This document shows positions 1-5,418 of a DNA stretch of 8,036 nucleotides, one piece after another. This DNA comes from Desulfobacterales bacterium (GTDB lineage: Bacteria > Desulfobacterota > Desulfobacteria > Desulfobacterales > C00003060). The stretch's first letter is position 1. Every line of letters starts with the position of its first letter. The DNA is taken from positions 1 to 8,036 of the forward strand of contig DAOVOU010000077.1 in NCBI GenBank assembly GCA_030629475.1. The letters are read 5' to 3'. The position numbers and the translations under genes are program-made. The notes under the pieces were generated by a model, which was given only the letters and a program-made list of their open reading frames with translations, did not search any database and had not been told where the DNA came from.

Positions 1-126
1 CGGAGAGTGTTTTCCTACACTGCCCATATTCCAGAAAGGCGCTCCGGACTGGACCGGAGAAGCGGACAGGATCGGGACGCAAAATCACAAAGTACGCTAA
101 CACAAGAAGTTAGAACCAATTATTAA
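1..126 (+). CDS. C-terminal fragment of an arginine-rich protein with a PERRSGLDRRSGQDR tail
   Basis: Frame 1 is open from the left edge to TAA at 124-126, giving 41 residues, so the start lies outside the window. The readable part contains FSYTAHIP followed by PERRSGLDRRSGQDRD, a tandem Arg-Arg-Ser-Gly-x-Asp motif. From memory, similar tails occur on small uncharacterised or PilZ-like proteins of deltaproteobacteria; I could not verify this. The last 15 or so residues (after DRD) are of low complexity and may be read-through into intergenic DNA. The CTCCGG/CCGGAG hairpin at 42-59 falls in the RRSG codons and is probably a by-product of coding. It ends about 100 bp before the integrase and could belong to the same element. 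No function is assigned. Confidence 0.45.
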   Translation, partial: RRVFSYTAHIPERRSGLDRRSGQDRDAKSQSTLTQEVRTNY

Positions 127-139
127 AGTAACTCTTGAA

Positions 140-210
140 CTCACGGGATAGGTGCTGCAGGCCGAAAAGCGGTGTCCCTGACCGCCTGCCCGTGGGTAAA
201 CTGCCAGGGA
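140..210 (+). promoter_or_regulatory. Structured leader of the integrase gene (candidate)
   Basis: Several complementary segments lie here. CTCACGGG (140-147) pairs with CCCGTGGG (189-196) over 8 bp with one G-U. Inside it CAG (158-160) pairs with CTG (186-188) and GCGGT (169-173) with ACCGC (181-185). Two competing pairings exist: GCAGGC (157-162) with GCCTGC (184-189), and TCCCTG (175-180) with CAGGGA (205-210). The last would bury the purine-rich AGGGAG just before the GTG at 215. Translation control of the integrase is inference. It matches no riboswitch class I know. Confidence 0.3.
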
Positions 211-216
211 GAAAGT

Positions 217-222
217 GAGGGG
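217..222 (+). promoter_or_regulatory. Ribosome binding site that favours the ATG start of the integrase
   Basis: GAGGGG ends 4 nt before ATG 227. A second purine run, AGGGAG (206-211), lies 3 nt before an in-frame GTG at 215, which would add four residues (MRGF). The ATG start gives an N-terminus MAILAECPVC, which places the zinc ribbon right at the start as I expect for this integrase type. Confidence 0.45.
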
Positions 223-226
223 CTTT

Positions 227-1390
227 ATGGCGATTTTAGCAGAATGTCCAGTGTGTCACAAGAAACAATCGGTAAAAAACAAGATGTGCTCTTGTGGCGA
301 AAACCTCGACAAGGCGAAGCGTCGCAAAGAGGCCGTCAAGTATTGGATCGACTACCGGGTGAACGGCAAGTCACGGCGTGAACCTGTGGGCTATTCTATC
401 GAAGAGGCCAGGGATGCGGACGGCAAGCGAAGGACTCAAAAGCGGGAAAATCGCATATTTGACATTATGCCCGAGGCGAAAATGACATTTCAGGAGTTGG
501 CCGACTGGTATTTAGACCTTGAAAAGGTCAAGGCACGGGCCTATTACGGAACCCTGCAAACCAATTTGAAGACCTTCAACTCAGAGTTTGGTGCTATCAT
601 AGTGAATCAGATAAAACTCGTTGACCTGGAGAACTACCAGGCGAAACGGAAAGAAGCCGGCATGTCTGATTCGTATGTTGACCAGGAGGTAGGGGCTGCC
701 AAAAGAGTGGTTAAAAAAGCCTTCTATAACGATCTTGTTGGGGGTGACACCCTGAAGACCTTTGAAAGGGTCGAGAAACTGCTCAAGCGAAATGCAAACG
801 TGAGGGATAAGATTCTTCCACTGGATCAGTTCAACCGACTTATGGACCATCTACCTCAGCATACCAAGGCGATACTTGCCACAGGGTTTTATACAGGCAT
901 GAGGCGTGGGGAGATCCTGGGCCTGACCCGGGATAAGGTTGACTTGAAAAACCGCGTTATTCAACTTGAGGCCAAGGATACCAAAGACAAGGAATCCCGA
1001 AGCATCCATATTTGTGACGAACTGGCCGAGATGTTAGGGGCGATACCCCGAGCTATCCATGACAACCATGTTTTTCTGTATAAGGGTAAGCCTGTCAAAA
1101 GCGACATCAGAGTATCACTGAAAAACGCTTGCGCGAAAGCGGGGATACCCTATGGCCGAAAGGTTAAAGACGGTTTCACCTTGCACGACCTGCGGCATAC
1201 GTTCAACACGAACATGAGAAAGTCAGGGGTGCCTGAGTCGGTAATCATGAAGATCACAGGGCATTCCACCAGGGAGATGTTTGACCGCTACAATACGGTT
1301 GATGCGGAGGATGCCCGACGAGCTGTTGACCAAATGCAGGCTTACCTCGCAAATGTTGACCAAACCGTTGACCAAGTTGAGAATTTGTGA
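227..1390 (+). CDS. Tyrosine recombinase (phage/genomic-island integrase) with N-terminal zinc ribbon
   Basis: Site-specific recombinase that would integrate and excise a mobile element. Numbering is from the alternative GTG at 215; subtract 4 for the chosen ATG. An N-terminal zinc ribbon has CPVC (11-14) and CSC (25-27). A basic arm-binding-like region follows (about 36-82), then a SAM-like core-binding domain (about 90-185) and the catalytic domain (about 200-375). All catalytic residues are present: Arg230 in TGMRRGE, Lys257 after the first beta strands, His324 and Arg327 in HDLRH, His350 in TGHST and nucleophile Tyr359 in DRYNT. The tail repeats Val-Asp-Gln. The gene reads toward the 3' end of a tRNA-Leu gene 114 bp away, which points to that tRNA as the integration target. 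It appears intact. The cargo lies to the left, outside the window. Host versus phage origin cannot be told. Confidence 0.93.
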   Translation: MAILAECPVCHKKQSVKNKMCSCGENLDKAKRRKEAVKYWIDYRVNGKSRREPVGYSIEEARDADGKRRTQKRENRIFDIMPEAKMTFQELADWYLDLEKVKARAYYGTLQTNLKTFNSEFGAIIVNQIKLVDLENYQAKRKEAGMSDSYVDQEVGAAKRVVKKAFYNDLVGGDTLKTFERVEKLLKRNANVRDKILPLDQFNRLMDHLPQHTKAILATGFYTGMRRGEILGLTRDKVDLKNRVIQLEAKDTKDKESRSIHICDELAEMLGAIPRAIHDNHVFLYKGKPVKSDIRVSLKNACAKAGIPYGRKVKDGFTLHDLRHTFNTNMRKSGVPESVIMKITGHSTREMFDRYNTVDAEDARRAVDQMQAYLANVDQTVDQVENL

Positions 1391-1398
1391 GAGGCGAG

Positions 1399-1410
1399 AT
1401 GCTTGAGATT
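1399..1410 (+). repeat. Copy 1 of an ATGCTTGA-type direct repeat (candidate integrase arm site)
   Basis: ATGCTTGAGATT here matches ATGCTTGATATT at 1490-1501 in 11 of 12 positions, 91 bp apart, between the integrase stop and the tRNA. A shorter ATGCTTA occurs at 1423-1429. Short direct repeats flanking the crossover are typical of integrase arm-type sites, but this role is inference. Confidence 0.3.
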
Positions 1411-1489
1411 CTTTATAGGTGCATGCTTACGAGCGATAAGGCCAGCAAAATCAATTCTGATAAGGGTTTAGGAAAGTGGTTTTAAGGAA

Positions 1490-1501
1490 ATGCTTGATAT
1501 T
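1490..1501 (+). repeat. Copy 2 of the ATGCTTGA-type direct repeat
   Basis: ATGCTTGATATT, immediately next to the tRNA 3' end. It is the partner of 1399-1410 with one mismatch. It lies on the presumed element side of the junction. Confidence 0.3.
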
Positions 1502-1504
1502 AGT

Positions 1505-1528
1505 TGGTGCCGAAGGCGAGACTCGAAC
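1505..1528 (-). other. Presumed attachment site (att) in the tRNA-Leu 3' end
   Basis: This segment holds the T loop, the 3' strand of the T stem, the acceptor 3' strand and CCA of the tRNA, the part usually duplicated by tRNA-targeting integrases. The adjacent intact integrase gene supports it. No second copy of the sequence occurs in the window, so the core length and crossover point cannot be defined here. Confidence 0.45.
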
Positions 1529-1591
1529 TCGCACGGACATACATCCACTAGACCCTGAACCTAGCGCGTCTACCAATTCCGCCACTTCGGC
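1505..1591 (-). tRNA. tRNA-Leu (anticodon CAG)
   Basis: The minus strand folds as a class II tRNA of 87 nt including an encoded CCA. The acceptor stem is GCCGAAG with CTTCGGC, and the discriminator is A. The D-arm region contains AATTGGTAGACG. The anticodon stem is CTAGG with TCTAG around the loop TTCAGGG, placing CAG at positions 34-36, which reads CUG codons. A 15-nt variable arm has a GGA/TCC stem. The T stem GCGAG/CTCGC encloses TTCGAGT. The long variable arm and overall similarity to bacterial tRNA-Leu fit the anticodon. All stems are intact, so it should be functional despite being the likely insertion target. No hairpin-plus-T-run terminator is seen just downstream, consistent with element DNA replacing the original flank. 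Confidence 0.96.
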
Positions 1592-1634
1592 ACGTGGGAA
1601 GGCAGAAAAAGGATTGATTTTATGCTAAGAATTC

Positions 1635-1665
1635 ATTAGATAAACTGTTTTTGATCATTTGTCAA
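1635..1665 (-). promoter_or_regulatory. Sigma70-type promoter for tRNA-Leu
   Basis: On the minus strand a perfect -35 TTGACA (plus 1660-1665) is followed after 17 nt by TATCTA (plus 1637-1642), or after 19 nt by TCTAAT (plus 1635-1640), which is closer to the -10 consensus. Transcription would start about 35-40 nt before the tRNA 5' end. On the plus strand a weak TTGATT (1614-1619), 17 nt, TAGATA (1637-1642) could serve ribF and would overlap the same -10 area. Confidence 0.55.
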
Positions 1666-1674
1666 GGCTGATGT

Positions 1675-1680
1675 AAAGGG
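1675..1680 (+). promoter_or_regulatory. Ribosome binding site deciding the ribF start
   Basis: AAAGGG ends 7 nt before ATG 1688, an ideal distance. The in-frame TTG at 1682 is only 1 nt away and can be dismissed. Confidence 0.6.
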
Positions 1681-1687
1681 ATTGAGC

Positions 1688-2617
1688 ATGCAGATTATAA
1701 ACGATCTCAAGGAGATTTCTAACAGATTAGAAAATGCCGTTGTGACCATCGGCAACTTTGACGGGATTCATATAGGGCACCAGGCCCTTTTCAATCAGGT
1801 GATTGAAAAGGCGGAAACCATAGACGGCACCTCTGTCGTAATAACCTTTGAGCCCCATCCCATCCGCGTCATCACTTCCAACAAGCACTTCCCGCTTATA
1901 ACCCTACATGAACAAAAGGTTGAATTGATAGGCGCAACAGGCGTGGAGACCCTGATATGCATTCCGTTTACCCGCGAGTTTGCGGCCACCCCTGCTCGCA
2001 CTTTTGTCAAAGAAATACTGTGTGACCTGATTGGCATGAAAGCGATTGTCGTGGGGCAGGATTATTCCTTTGGGAGAAAGCGTGAGGGAAACATTTTCCT
2101 GCTCAAGGAAATGTCTGTAACCCATGGTTTTGAGGTGATCATTTCAGGATGGATTGAACTTGAAGGCGGTCGCATTAGTAGCACCGAGATCCGAAACCTG
2201 GTAAGAGAGGGCAGGGTTGCGGAAGCCGGGAAACTATTAGGGCGCCATTATCAGGTGCGGGGGACTGTCATGCATGGCCGGGATCGAGGGGGAAGGTTGT
2301 TGGGTTTTCCCACGGCAAACCTGATGCTACACGATGAACTCTGTCCCAAGATGGGAGTATATGCCGTGACCGTGGAATACGATAAAACCCGGTACAAAGG
2401 CGTGGCCAATATTGGATACAGCCCTACCTTTCAGGAGGGTCGGTTCGGCGTGGAGGCTCACATCCTCGATTTTGACAAGGAAATCTACGACCAACCCATC
2501 CGTCTGAATTTTATCCGCCGACTGAGAGACGAAAAGAAGTTTTCAGGACCTGAGTCCTTGGCAGCTCAGATCAGGCAGGATATTGAAAAGGCCCGGGAGC
2601 TTCTGTCCAGCGAATGA
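1688..2617 (+). CDS. ribF: Bifunctional riboflavin kinase / FMN adenylyltransferase (FAD synthetase)
   Basis: Cytosolic enzyme that phosphorylates riboflavin to FMN and adenylylates FMN to FAD. At 309 aa it has the usual family length. The N-terminal adenylyltransferase half carries the nucleotidyltransferase signature GNFDGIHIGH (residues 22-31), then VGQDYSFGRKREG (about 122-134) and ISSTEIR (about 163-169). The C-terminal flavokinase half has GRDRGGRLLGFPTAN (about 197-211), with the PTAN metal/ATP motif, and VEAHILDFD (about 255-263), whose Glu is the expected catalytic base. The start is ATG 1688, chosen on Shine-Dalgarno spacing. A 32-bp gap separates it from the downstream membrane-protein gene on the same strand, so co-transcription is likely. 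The 5' gap is shared with the divergent tRNA-Leu. No FMN-riboswitch-like sequence is seen. Confidence 0.96.
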   Translation: MQIINDLKEISNRLENAVVTIGNFDGIHIGHQALFNQVIEKAETIDGTSVVITFEPHPIRVITSNKHFPLITLHEQKVELIGATGVETLICIPFTREFAATPARTFVKEILCDLIGMKAIVVGQDYSFGRKREGNIFLLKEMSVTHGFEVIISGWIELEGGRISSTEIRNLVREGRVAEAGKLLGRHYQVRGTVMHGRDRGGRLLGFPTANLMLHDELCPKMGVYAVTVEYDKTRYKGVANIGYSPTFQEGRFGVEAHILDFDKEIYDQPIRLNFIRRLRDEKKFSGPESLAAQIRQDIEKARELLSSE

Positions 2618-2649
2618 TTACACATCAATCCGCAATCCTATAAAACGCT

Positions 2650-3825
2650 ATGCCCGGGAACAAGAAAATCTTCCTTTCTCTAATAACGGGGCTTCTGTTG
2701 TCTGGTATTGCCCTTTATGTCACCTTTAAAAATATTCCCCTTCCGGAGCTGGTGGGCTATTTGAAGACCGTGAATTACTGGTGGGTCATCCCTGCGGTGG
2801 CGATTGCACTGATGAGTTTTTTGATCAGGGTTGTCAGGTGGCAGCTTCTCCTCAGTCCGTTCAAGAAAACGAGCTTTTGGAATGCTCATCACCCTCTTAT
2901 GATCGGATTCATGCTCAATTGCCTCTTGCCTGGCCGGATAGGAGAACTGGCCCGGCCAGCTATCTTTGGCAAAAAGGAAAGCGTTGCGTTTTCAAAGGTA
3001 CTGGCTACGGTGGGCGCTGAGAGGGTCTTTGACGTAGTCGTGCTGCTCCTTTCTTTTGTCATTGTCCTTACCGCTGTTGAAATCAGCCCAACGCTTGATT
3101 TGAGGTTCGGCAACTATCATCTTAACAAGGCCACCCTTGAGATGCTCGGGATGACAACCCTGCAATTGTGTCTTGGACTGATTGCATGCATTGCCATGGT
3201 GAGTATCAGACGGAGTCGCAGGTTCATAAAACGCACGATTCTGGGCCTGCCGGTGCTGCTCTTTTTTGCCAGCAACGACTTCAAGGAGAGGATCAGGGAG
3301 AAGCTTTGCGTAAAGCTCGTCCAAATTATCGATAACGTGGCTGCCGGACTGGACCTGTTGAAGAGCCCCAAAATGGTTGGCCTTTGCCTTGGTCTTTCGT
3401 TCGTGGTATGGGCAGTAGCCGGGGTTTCTTATTACGTAATGGCCCTTGGCTGTCCGGGAATTGATCTCTCTTTTCTTGAAATATATGCGACGATGGTCAT
3501 CCTTTGCTTCTTTATTTCGCTCCCCTCTGCCCCGGGTTTCTGGGGCCTCTGGGAAGCGGGAGGCGTGTTTGGGCTTTTGATCTTTGGTGTCTCCGCCAAA
3601 GAGGCCGCAGGATTTACCCTGACCAATCATGTTTTTCAGATGGTTCCTGTGATCATTATAGGTCTTATTTCATCGATTGTTACTGGCGTCAATGTCGTGC
3701 AGGTAGCCCGCACAAATATTGAGGAAAAAGGTGCCCGGATAGAGATGAACCAGGCCGTTTACACGGACGAGGTGCCACATGAATATCTTGAAGACTGTAA
3801 ACTCCACGGAAAGTCCATGGATTAG
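2650..3825 (+). CDS. UPF0104 / lysylphosphatidylglycerol-synthase TM-region family membrane protein (flippase-like)
   Basis: A 391-aa polytopic inner-membrane protein. Hydrophobic segments lie near residues 7-25, 45-66, 82-94, 125-143, 168-186, 197-208, 243-264, 275-292, 300-314 and 330-350, with a charged cytosolic-type tail after 355. Family-typical motifs are LLPGRIGELARP (92-103) and PSAPGFWGLWEAG (292-304). This resembles the transmembrane half of MprF and the AglD-type proteins (PF03706-like), but the soluble aminoacyl-transferase domain of MprF is absent. The protein is therefore more likely a lipid or lipid-linked substrate translocase than a phosphatidylglycerol lysyltransferase; the substrate is unknown. 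The start ATG 2650 lacks a clear Shine-Dalgarno, suggesting translation partly depends on ribF upstream. Its last 47 bp overlap the Nudix gene. Confidence 0.85.
   Translation: MPGNKKIFLSLITGLLLSGIALYVTFKNIPLPELVGYLKTVNYWWVIPAVAIALMSFLIRVVRWQLLLSPFKKTSFWNAHHPLMIGFMLNCLLPGRIGELARPAIFGKKESVAFSKVLATVGAERVFDVVVLLLSFVIVLTAVEISPTLDLRFGNYHLNKATLEMLGMTTLQLCLGLIACIAMVSIRRSRRFIKRTILGLPVLLFFASNDFKERIREKLCVKLVQIIDNVAAGLDLLKSPKMVGLCLGLSFVVWAVAGVSYYVMALGCPGIDLSFLEIYATMVILCFFISLPSAPGFWGLWEAGGVFGLLIFGVSAKEAAGFTLTNHVFQMVPVIIIGLISSIVTGVNVVQVARTNIEEKGARIEMNQAVYTDEVPHEYLEDCKLHGKSMD
3769..3774 (+). promoter_or_regulatory. Ribosome binding site inside the membrane-protein gene, for the Nudix ORF
   Basis: GAGGTG ends 4 nt before ATG 3779. 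It supports the overlapping start rather than the ATG near 3842. Confidence 0.45.
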
Positions 3826-4327
3826 GCTGAGAAGGGTTGTTTATGAGAACGACAACGGGCAGGTGCTGAACTGGGATTATATCGAGCGTGTTAATGCCCG
3901 TAGCTCAGTCCTTATCATGCCTCGGTTCAAGAAATCAGGGGACTTGATCTTCATCAGACAGTACAGGGTTATCTTGGACTGCTACGTGATTGGCTTTCCT
4001 GCGGGCGTTATCTCAGATGGTGAGGACGTCGAGAAGTGTGCCCTTCGAGAACTCATGGAAGAGACCGGCTACACGGGAAGAGTCGTACAGATCTCGCCAG
4101 AGCTCACTCTCAACAGCGCATTGATCAAAGAGACAGCCCGTTGCGTGGTGGTGGAACTGGAGGAGAATGCCTCTCCAAAGGAACAGGAACTGGAGCCTTC
4201 TGAGCTGATTGAAGTCCATCGGGTGAAAAAGGATCAACTGGGTGCCTTCTTCGAGCAGGCAGCCGCAAAGGGGGATATCATAGGCGGGGGCCCATGGTAC
4301 ATGCTAATGGCGACTCAATACCTGTAG
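3779..4327 (+). CDS. Nudix hydrolase, ADP-ribose / nucleoside-diphosphate-sugar pyrophosphatase type
   Basis: A 182-aa cytosolic hydrolase of nucleoside diphosphates linked to another moiety. A perfect Nudix box (G-x5-E-x7-REUxEExGU) spans residues 76-98, with Gly76, Glu82, Arg90, Glu91, Glu94, Glu95 and Gly97. The preceding IRQYR (59-63) and the N-terminal pattern (Trp14, then WDYIER at 32-37) resemble the ADP-ribose pyrophosphatase group, so substrate assignment to ADP-ribose or ADP-sugars is inference. One oddity: the Glu that normally precedes the PAG motif (E-x-PAG) is Gly72 (IGFPAG). The start overlaps the upstream gene by 47 bp but keeps the conserved N-terminal strand and has a nearby GAGGTG. 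Likely translationally coupled to the membrane protein. Confidence 0.9.
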   Translation: MNILKTVNSTESPWIRLRRVVYENDNGQVLNWDYIERVNARSSVLIMPRFKKSGDLIFIRQYRVILDCYVIGFPAGVISDGEDVEKCALRELMEETGYTGRVVQISPELTLNSALIKETARCVVVELEENASPKEQELEPSELIEVHRVKKDQLGAFFEQAAAKGDIIGGGPWYMLMATQYL

Positions 4328-4372
4328 ATTAACGAAGCAATCTTCGGGGAATTAAACCCAACAATTCACGAA

Positions 4373-4399
4373 AATCTGTGTAATCTGCGTAATCTGCGG
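4373..4399. repeat. Three tandem 9-bp units (AATCTGCGT type)
   Basis: Units AATCTGTGT, AATCTGCGT and AATCTGCGG follow each other without spacer, in the gap between the Nudix gene and nfi. From memory, near-identical strings occur between genes in unrelated bacteria, which suggests a dispersed intergenic repeat family; this is unverified. Confidence 0.75.
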
Positions 4400-4422
4400 A
4401 TTAAATATGGATGTTTTCCCCC

Positions 4423-4454
4423 AATTCCTCAATCCCTTAATTCCTCAATTAATC
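4423..4454. repeat. Four degenerate tandem 8-bp units (AATTCCTC type)
   Basis: Units AATTCCTC, AATCCCTT, AATTCCTC and AATTAATC keep an 8-bp register. Lies 23 bp after the 9-bp array in the same gap. The rest of the 4328-4515 gap shows only a small CGAAG/CTTCG hairpin (4333-4346) without a T-run. Confidence 0.65.
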
Positions 4455-4515
4455 GATTATGAACTTTTTGGGCGCATGAGGCAGAATAACCGCAAATCTT
4501 TTTCTGAAAGCCTAT

Positions 4516-5208
4516 ATGAAGATTCGTACACTCCATCCCTGGGAACTTTCCTGTAAGGAAGCCATGGAGGTTCAAAGGCGCCTTACTGGCCAGGTTCGCC
4601 AGGTGCCGCTCAAAAAACCGGTAAAGACCATCGCCGGGGCCGATGTTTCTTATGCAAAACAGGGCACAGAAGTCTATGCAGCAGTACTGGTCTTCAGTTT
4701 TTCCGATCTTGTCTTGACCGATCAGGCCCTGGCCGCTGGTACGGTGAAGTTCCCATATGTGCCCGGACTGCTGTCTTTTCGCGAGGCACCCGTACTGACA
4801 AAGGCCTTCAGGAAGATTCGCAGGAAGCCGGATGTGATTATCTTTGATGGTCAAGGGATTGCCCATCCCAGGGGGATGGGGCTTGCATCTCACATGGGTT
4901 TGATTCTGGACTGTCCAAGTATTGGCTGCGCCAAGACACGCCTTGTGGGAATGCATCCCCTGCTACCTGAAACCAGGGGAAGTACGGTTCTGTTAACAGA
5001 CCAGGGGCGGGTTGTCGGAGGGGTGGTGAGAACCCGGGACCGTGTTAAACCGGTCTTTGTGTCACCCGGGCACGCTATTACCCTGGAAGAATCAATCCGT
5101 TTGGTTCTGGATTGTTGCAGGGGATACAAGCTTCCTGAACCAACCCGTCAGGCGCACATTGCCGTTAACCGGTTGCGCCTTGAAGGCGATAGCCTCGCAC
5201 ATTGTTGA
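4516..5208 (+). CDS. nfi: Endonuclease V (deoxyinosine 3' endonuclease)
   Basis: DNA repair nuclease that nicks the second phosphodiester bond 3' to deoxyinosine and related deaminated bases. Length is 230 aa, normal for the family. Expected active-site residues are present: Asp43 in GADVSY, Glu90 in LLSFRE, Asp111 in FDGQGIAHPRG, Lys140 in IGCAKTRL and His214 in RQAHIAVNRLR. The PYVPG wedge motif (80-84), which reads the lesion strand, is intact, and LASHMG (123-128) is also family-typical. ATG 4516 is preceded by GAAAG at 4506-4510, a modest ribosome binding site. It is flanked on both sides by roughly 190-210 bp gaps filled with short tandem repeats, so it is probably its own transcription unit. 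Confidence 0.96.
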   Translation: MKIRTLHPWELSCKEAMEVQRRLTGQVRQVPLKKPVKTIAGADVSYAKQGTEVYAAVLVFSFSDLVLTDQALAAGTVKFPYVPGLLSFREAPVLTKAFRKIRRKPDVIIFDGQGIAHPRGMGLASHMGLILDCPSIGCAKTRLVGMHPLLPETRGSTVLLTDQGRVVGGVVRTRDRVKPVFVSPGHAITLEESIRLVLDCCRGYKLPEPTRQAHIAVNRLRLEGDSLAHC

Positions 5209-5261
5209 TTCTTGGTAGTGTTTGTAGTAAGTTGAAGATTTAATTCGTTGCGCTCACAATC

Positions 5262-5293
5262 GGAGTATTGGAGCGATGGAGTACTGGAGTGAT
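5262..5293. repeat. Array A: four tandem 8-bp units (GGAGTATT type)
   Basis: Units GGAGTATT, GGAGCGAT, GGAGTACT and GGAGTGAT in perfect 8-bp register, just downstream of nfi. A fifth, degraded unit (GGGCATAT) may follow. Confidence 0.75.
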
Positions 5294-5307
5294 GGGCATA
5301 TATGGCT

Positions 5308-5331
5308 GAGTCGTTAAGTCGTTGAGTCGTT
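5308..5331. repeat. Array B: three tandem 8-bp units (GAGTCGTT type)
   Basis: Units GAGTCGTT, AAGTCGTT and GAGTCGTT followed by a short T run. The unit is a rotated reverse complement of the array C unit with one base changed, so B and C can pair into an imperfect hairpin (for example GTTGAGTCGTT with AACTACTCAAC, 10 of 11). A role in ending nfi transcription is possible but not shown. Confidence 0.75.
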
Positions 5332-5343
5332 TTTAATCTGACC

Positions 5344-5399
5344 ATTCAACTACTCAACTACTCAACTACTCAACTACTCGACCACTCAACTATTCAACC
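5344..5399. repeat. Array C: seven tandem 8-bp units (ACTCAACT type)
   Basis: Four of the seven units are exactly ACTCAACT (units 2, 3, 4 and 6). The others are ATTCAACT, ACTCGACC and ATTCAACC. The array ends 19 bp before the fmt start codon. Confidence 0.85.
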
Positions 5400-5418
5400 G
5401 AATTCCAAGATTTTAGAC

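Noticed and set aside
42..59. CTCCGG/CCGGAG hairpin as a terminator
   Set aside because: No T-run follows, and the bases fall within codons of the repeated Arg-Ser-Gly motif.
74..83. GGGACGCAAA resembling part of a cyclic-di-GMP (GEMM-I) riboswitch
   Set aside because: The other conserved parts of the aptamer are missing, and the stretch lies in an apparent reading frame.
150..175. Possible second att copy (GCCGAAAAGCGG) resembling the tRNA 3' end
   Set aside because: Only about six bases match GCCGAAGGCGAG; this is too short and degenerate for a duplicated core.
172..381. Small plus-strand reading frame overlapping the integrase start
   Set aside because: It overlaps the conserved zinc-ribbon coding region in another frame and shows no domain.
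2992..3630. Long antisense reading frame (212 codons) opposite the membrane-protein gene
   Set aside because: The plus strand has clear family motifs and membrane segments; the antisense product is Lys/His/Gln-rich with no recognisable domain.
2650..3825. Full-length MprF (phosphatidylglycerol lysyltransferase)
   Set aside because: The protein ends after the membrane region; the C-terminal aminoacyl-transferase domain is not encoded here or downstream.
4333..4346. CGAAG/CTTCG hairpin after the Nudix gene as an intrinsic terminator
   Set aside because: The stem has only 5 bp and is followed by GGGAATTAAA rather than a T-run.
5344..5399. Array C as a CRISPR
   Set aside because: The units are 8 bp and contiguous, with no spacers and no cas genes.
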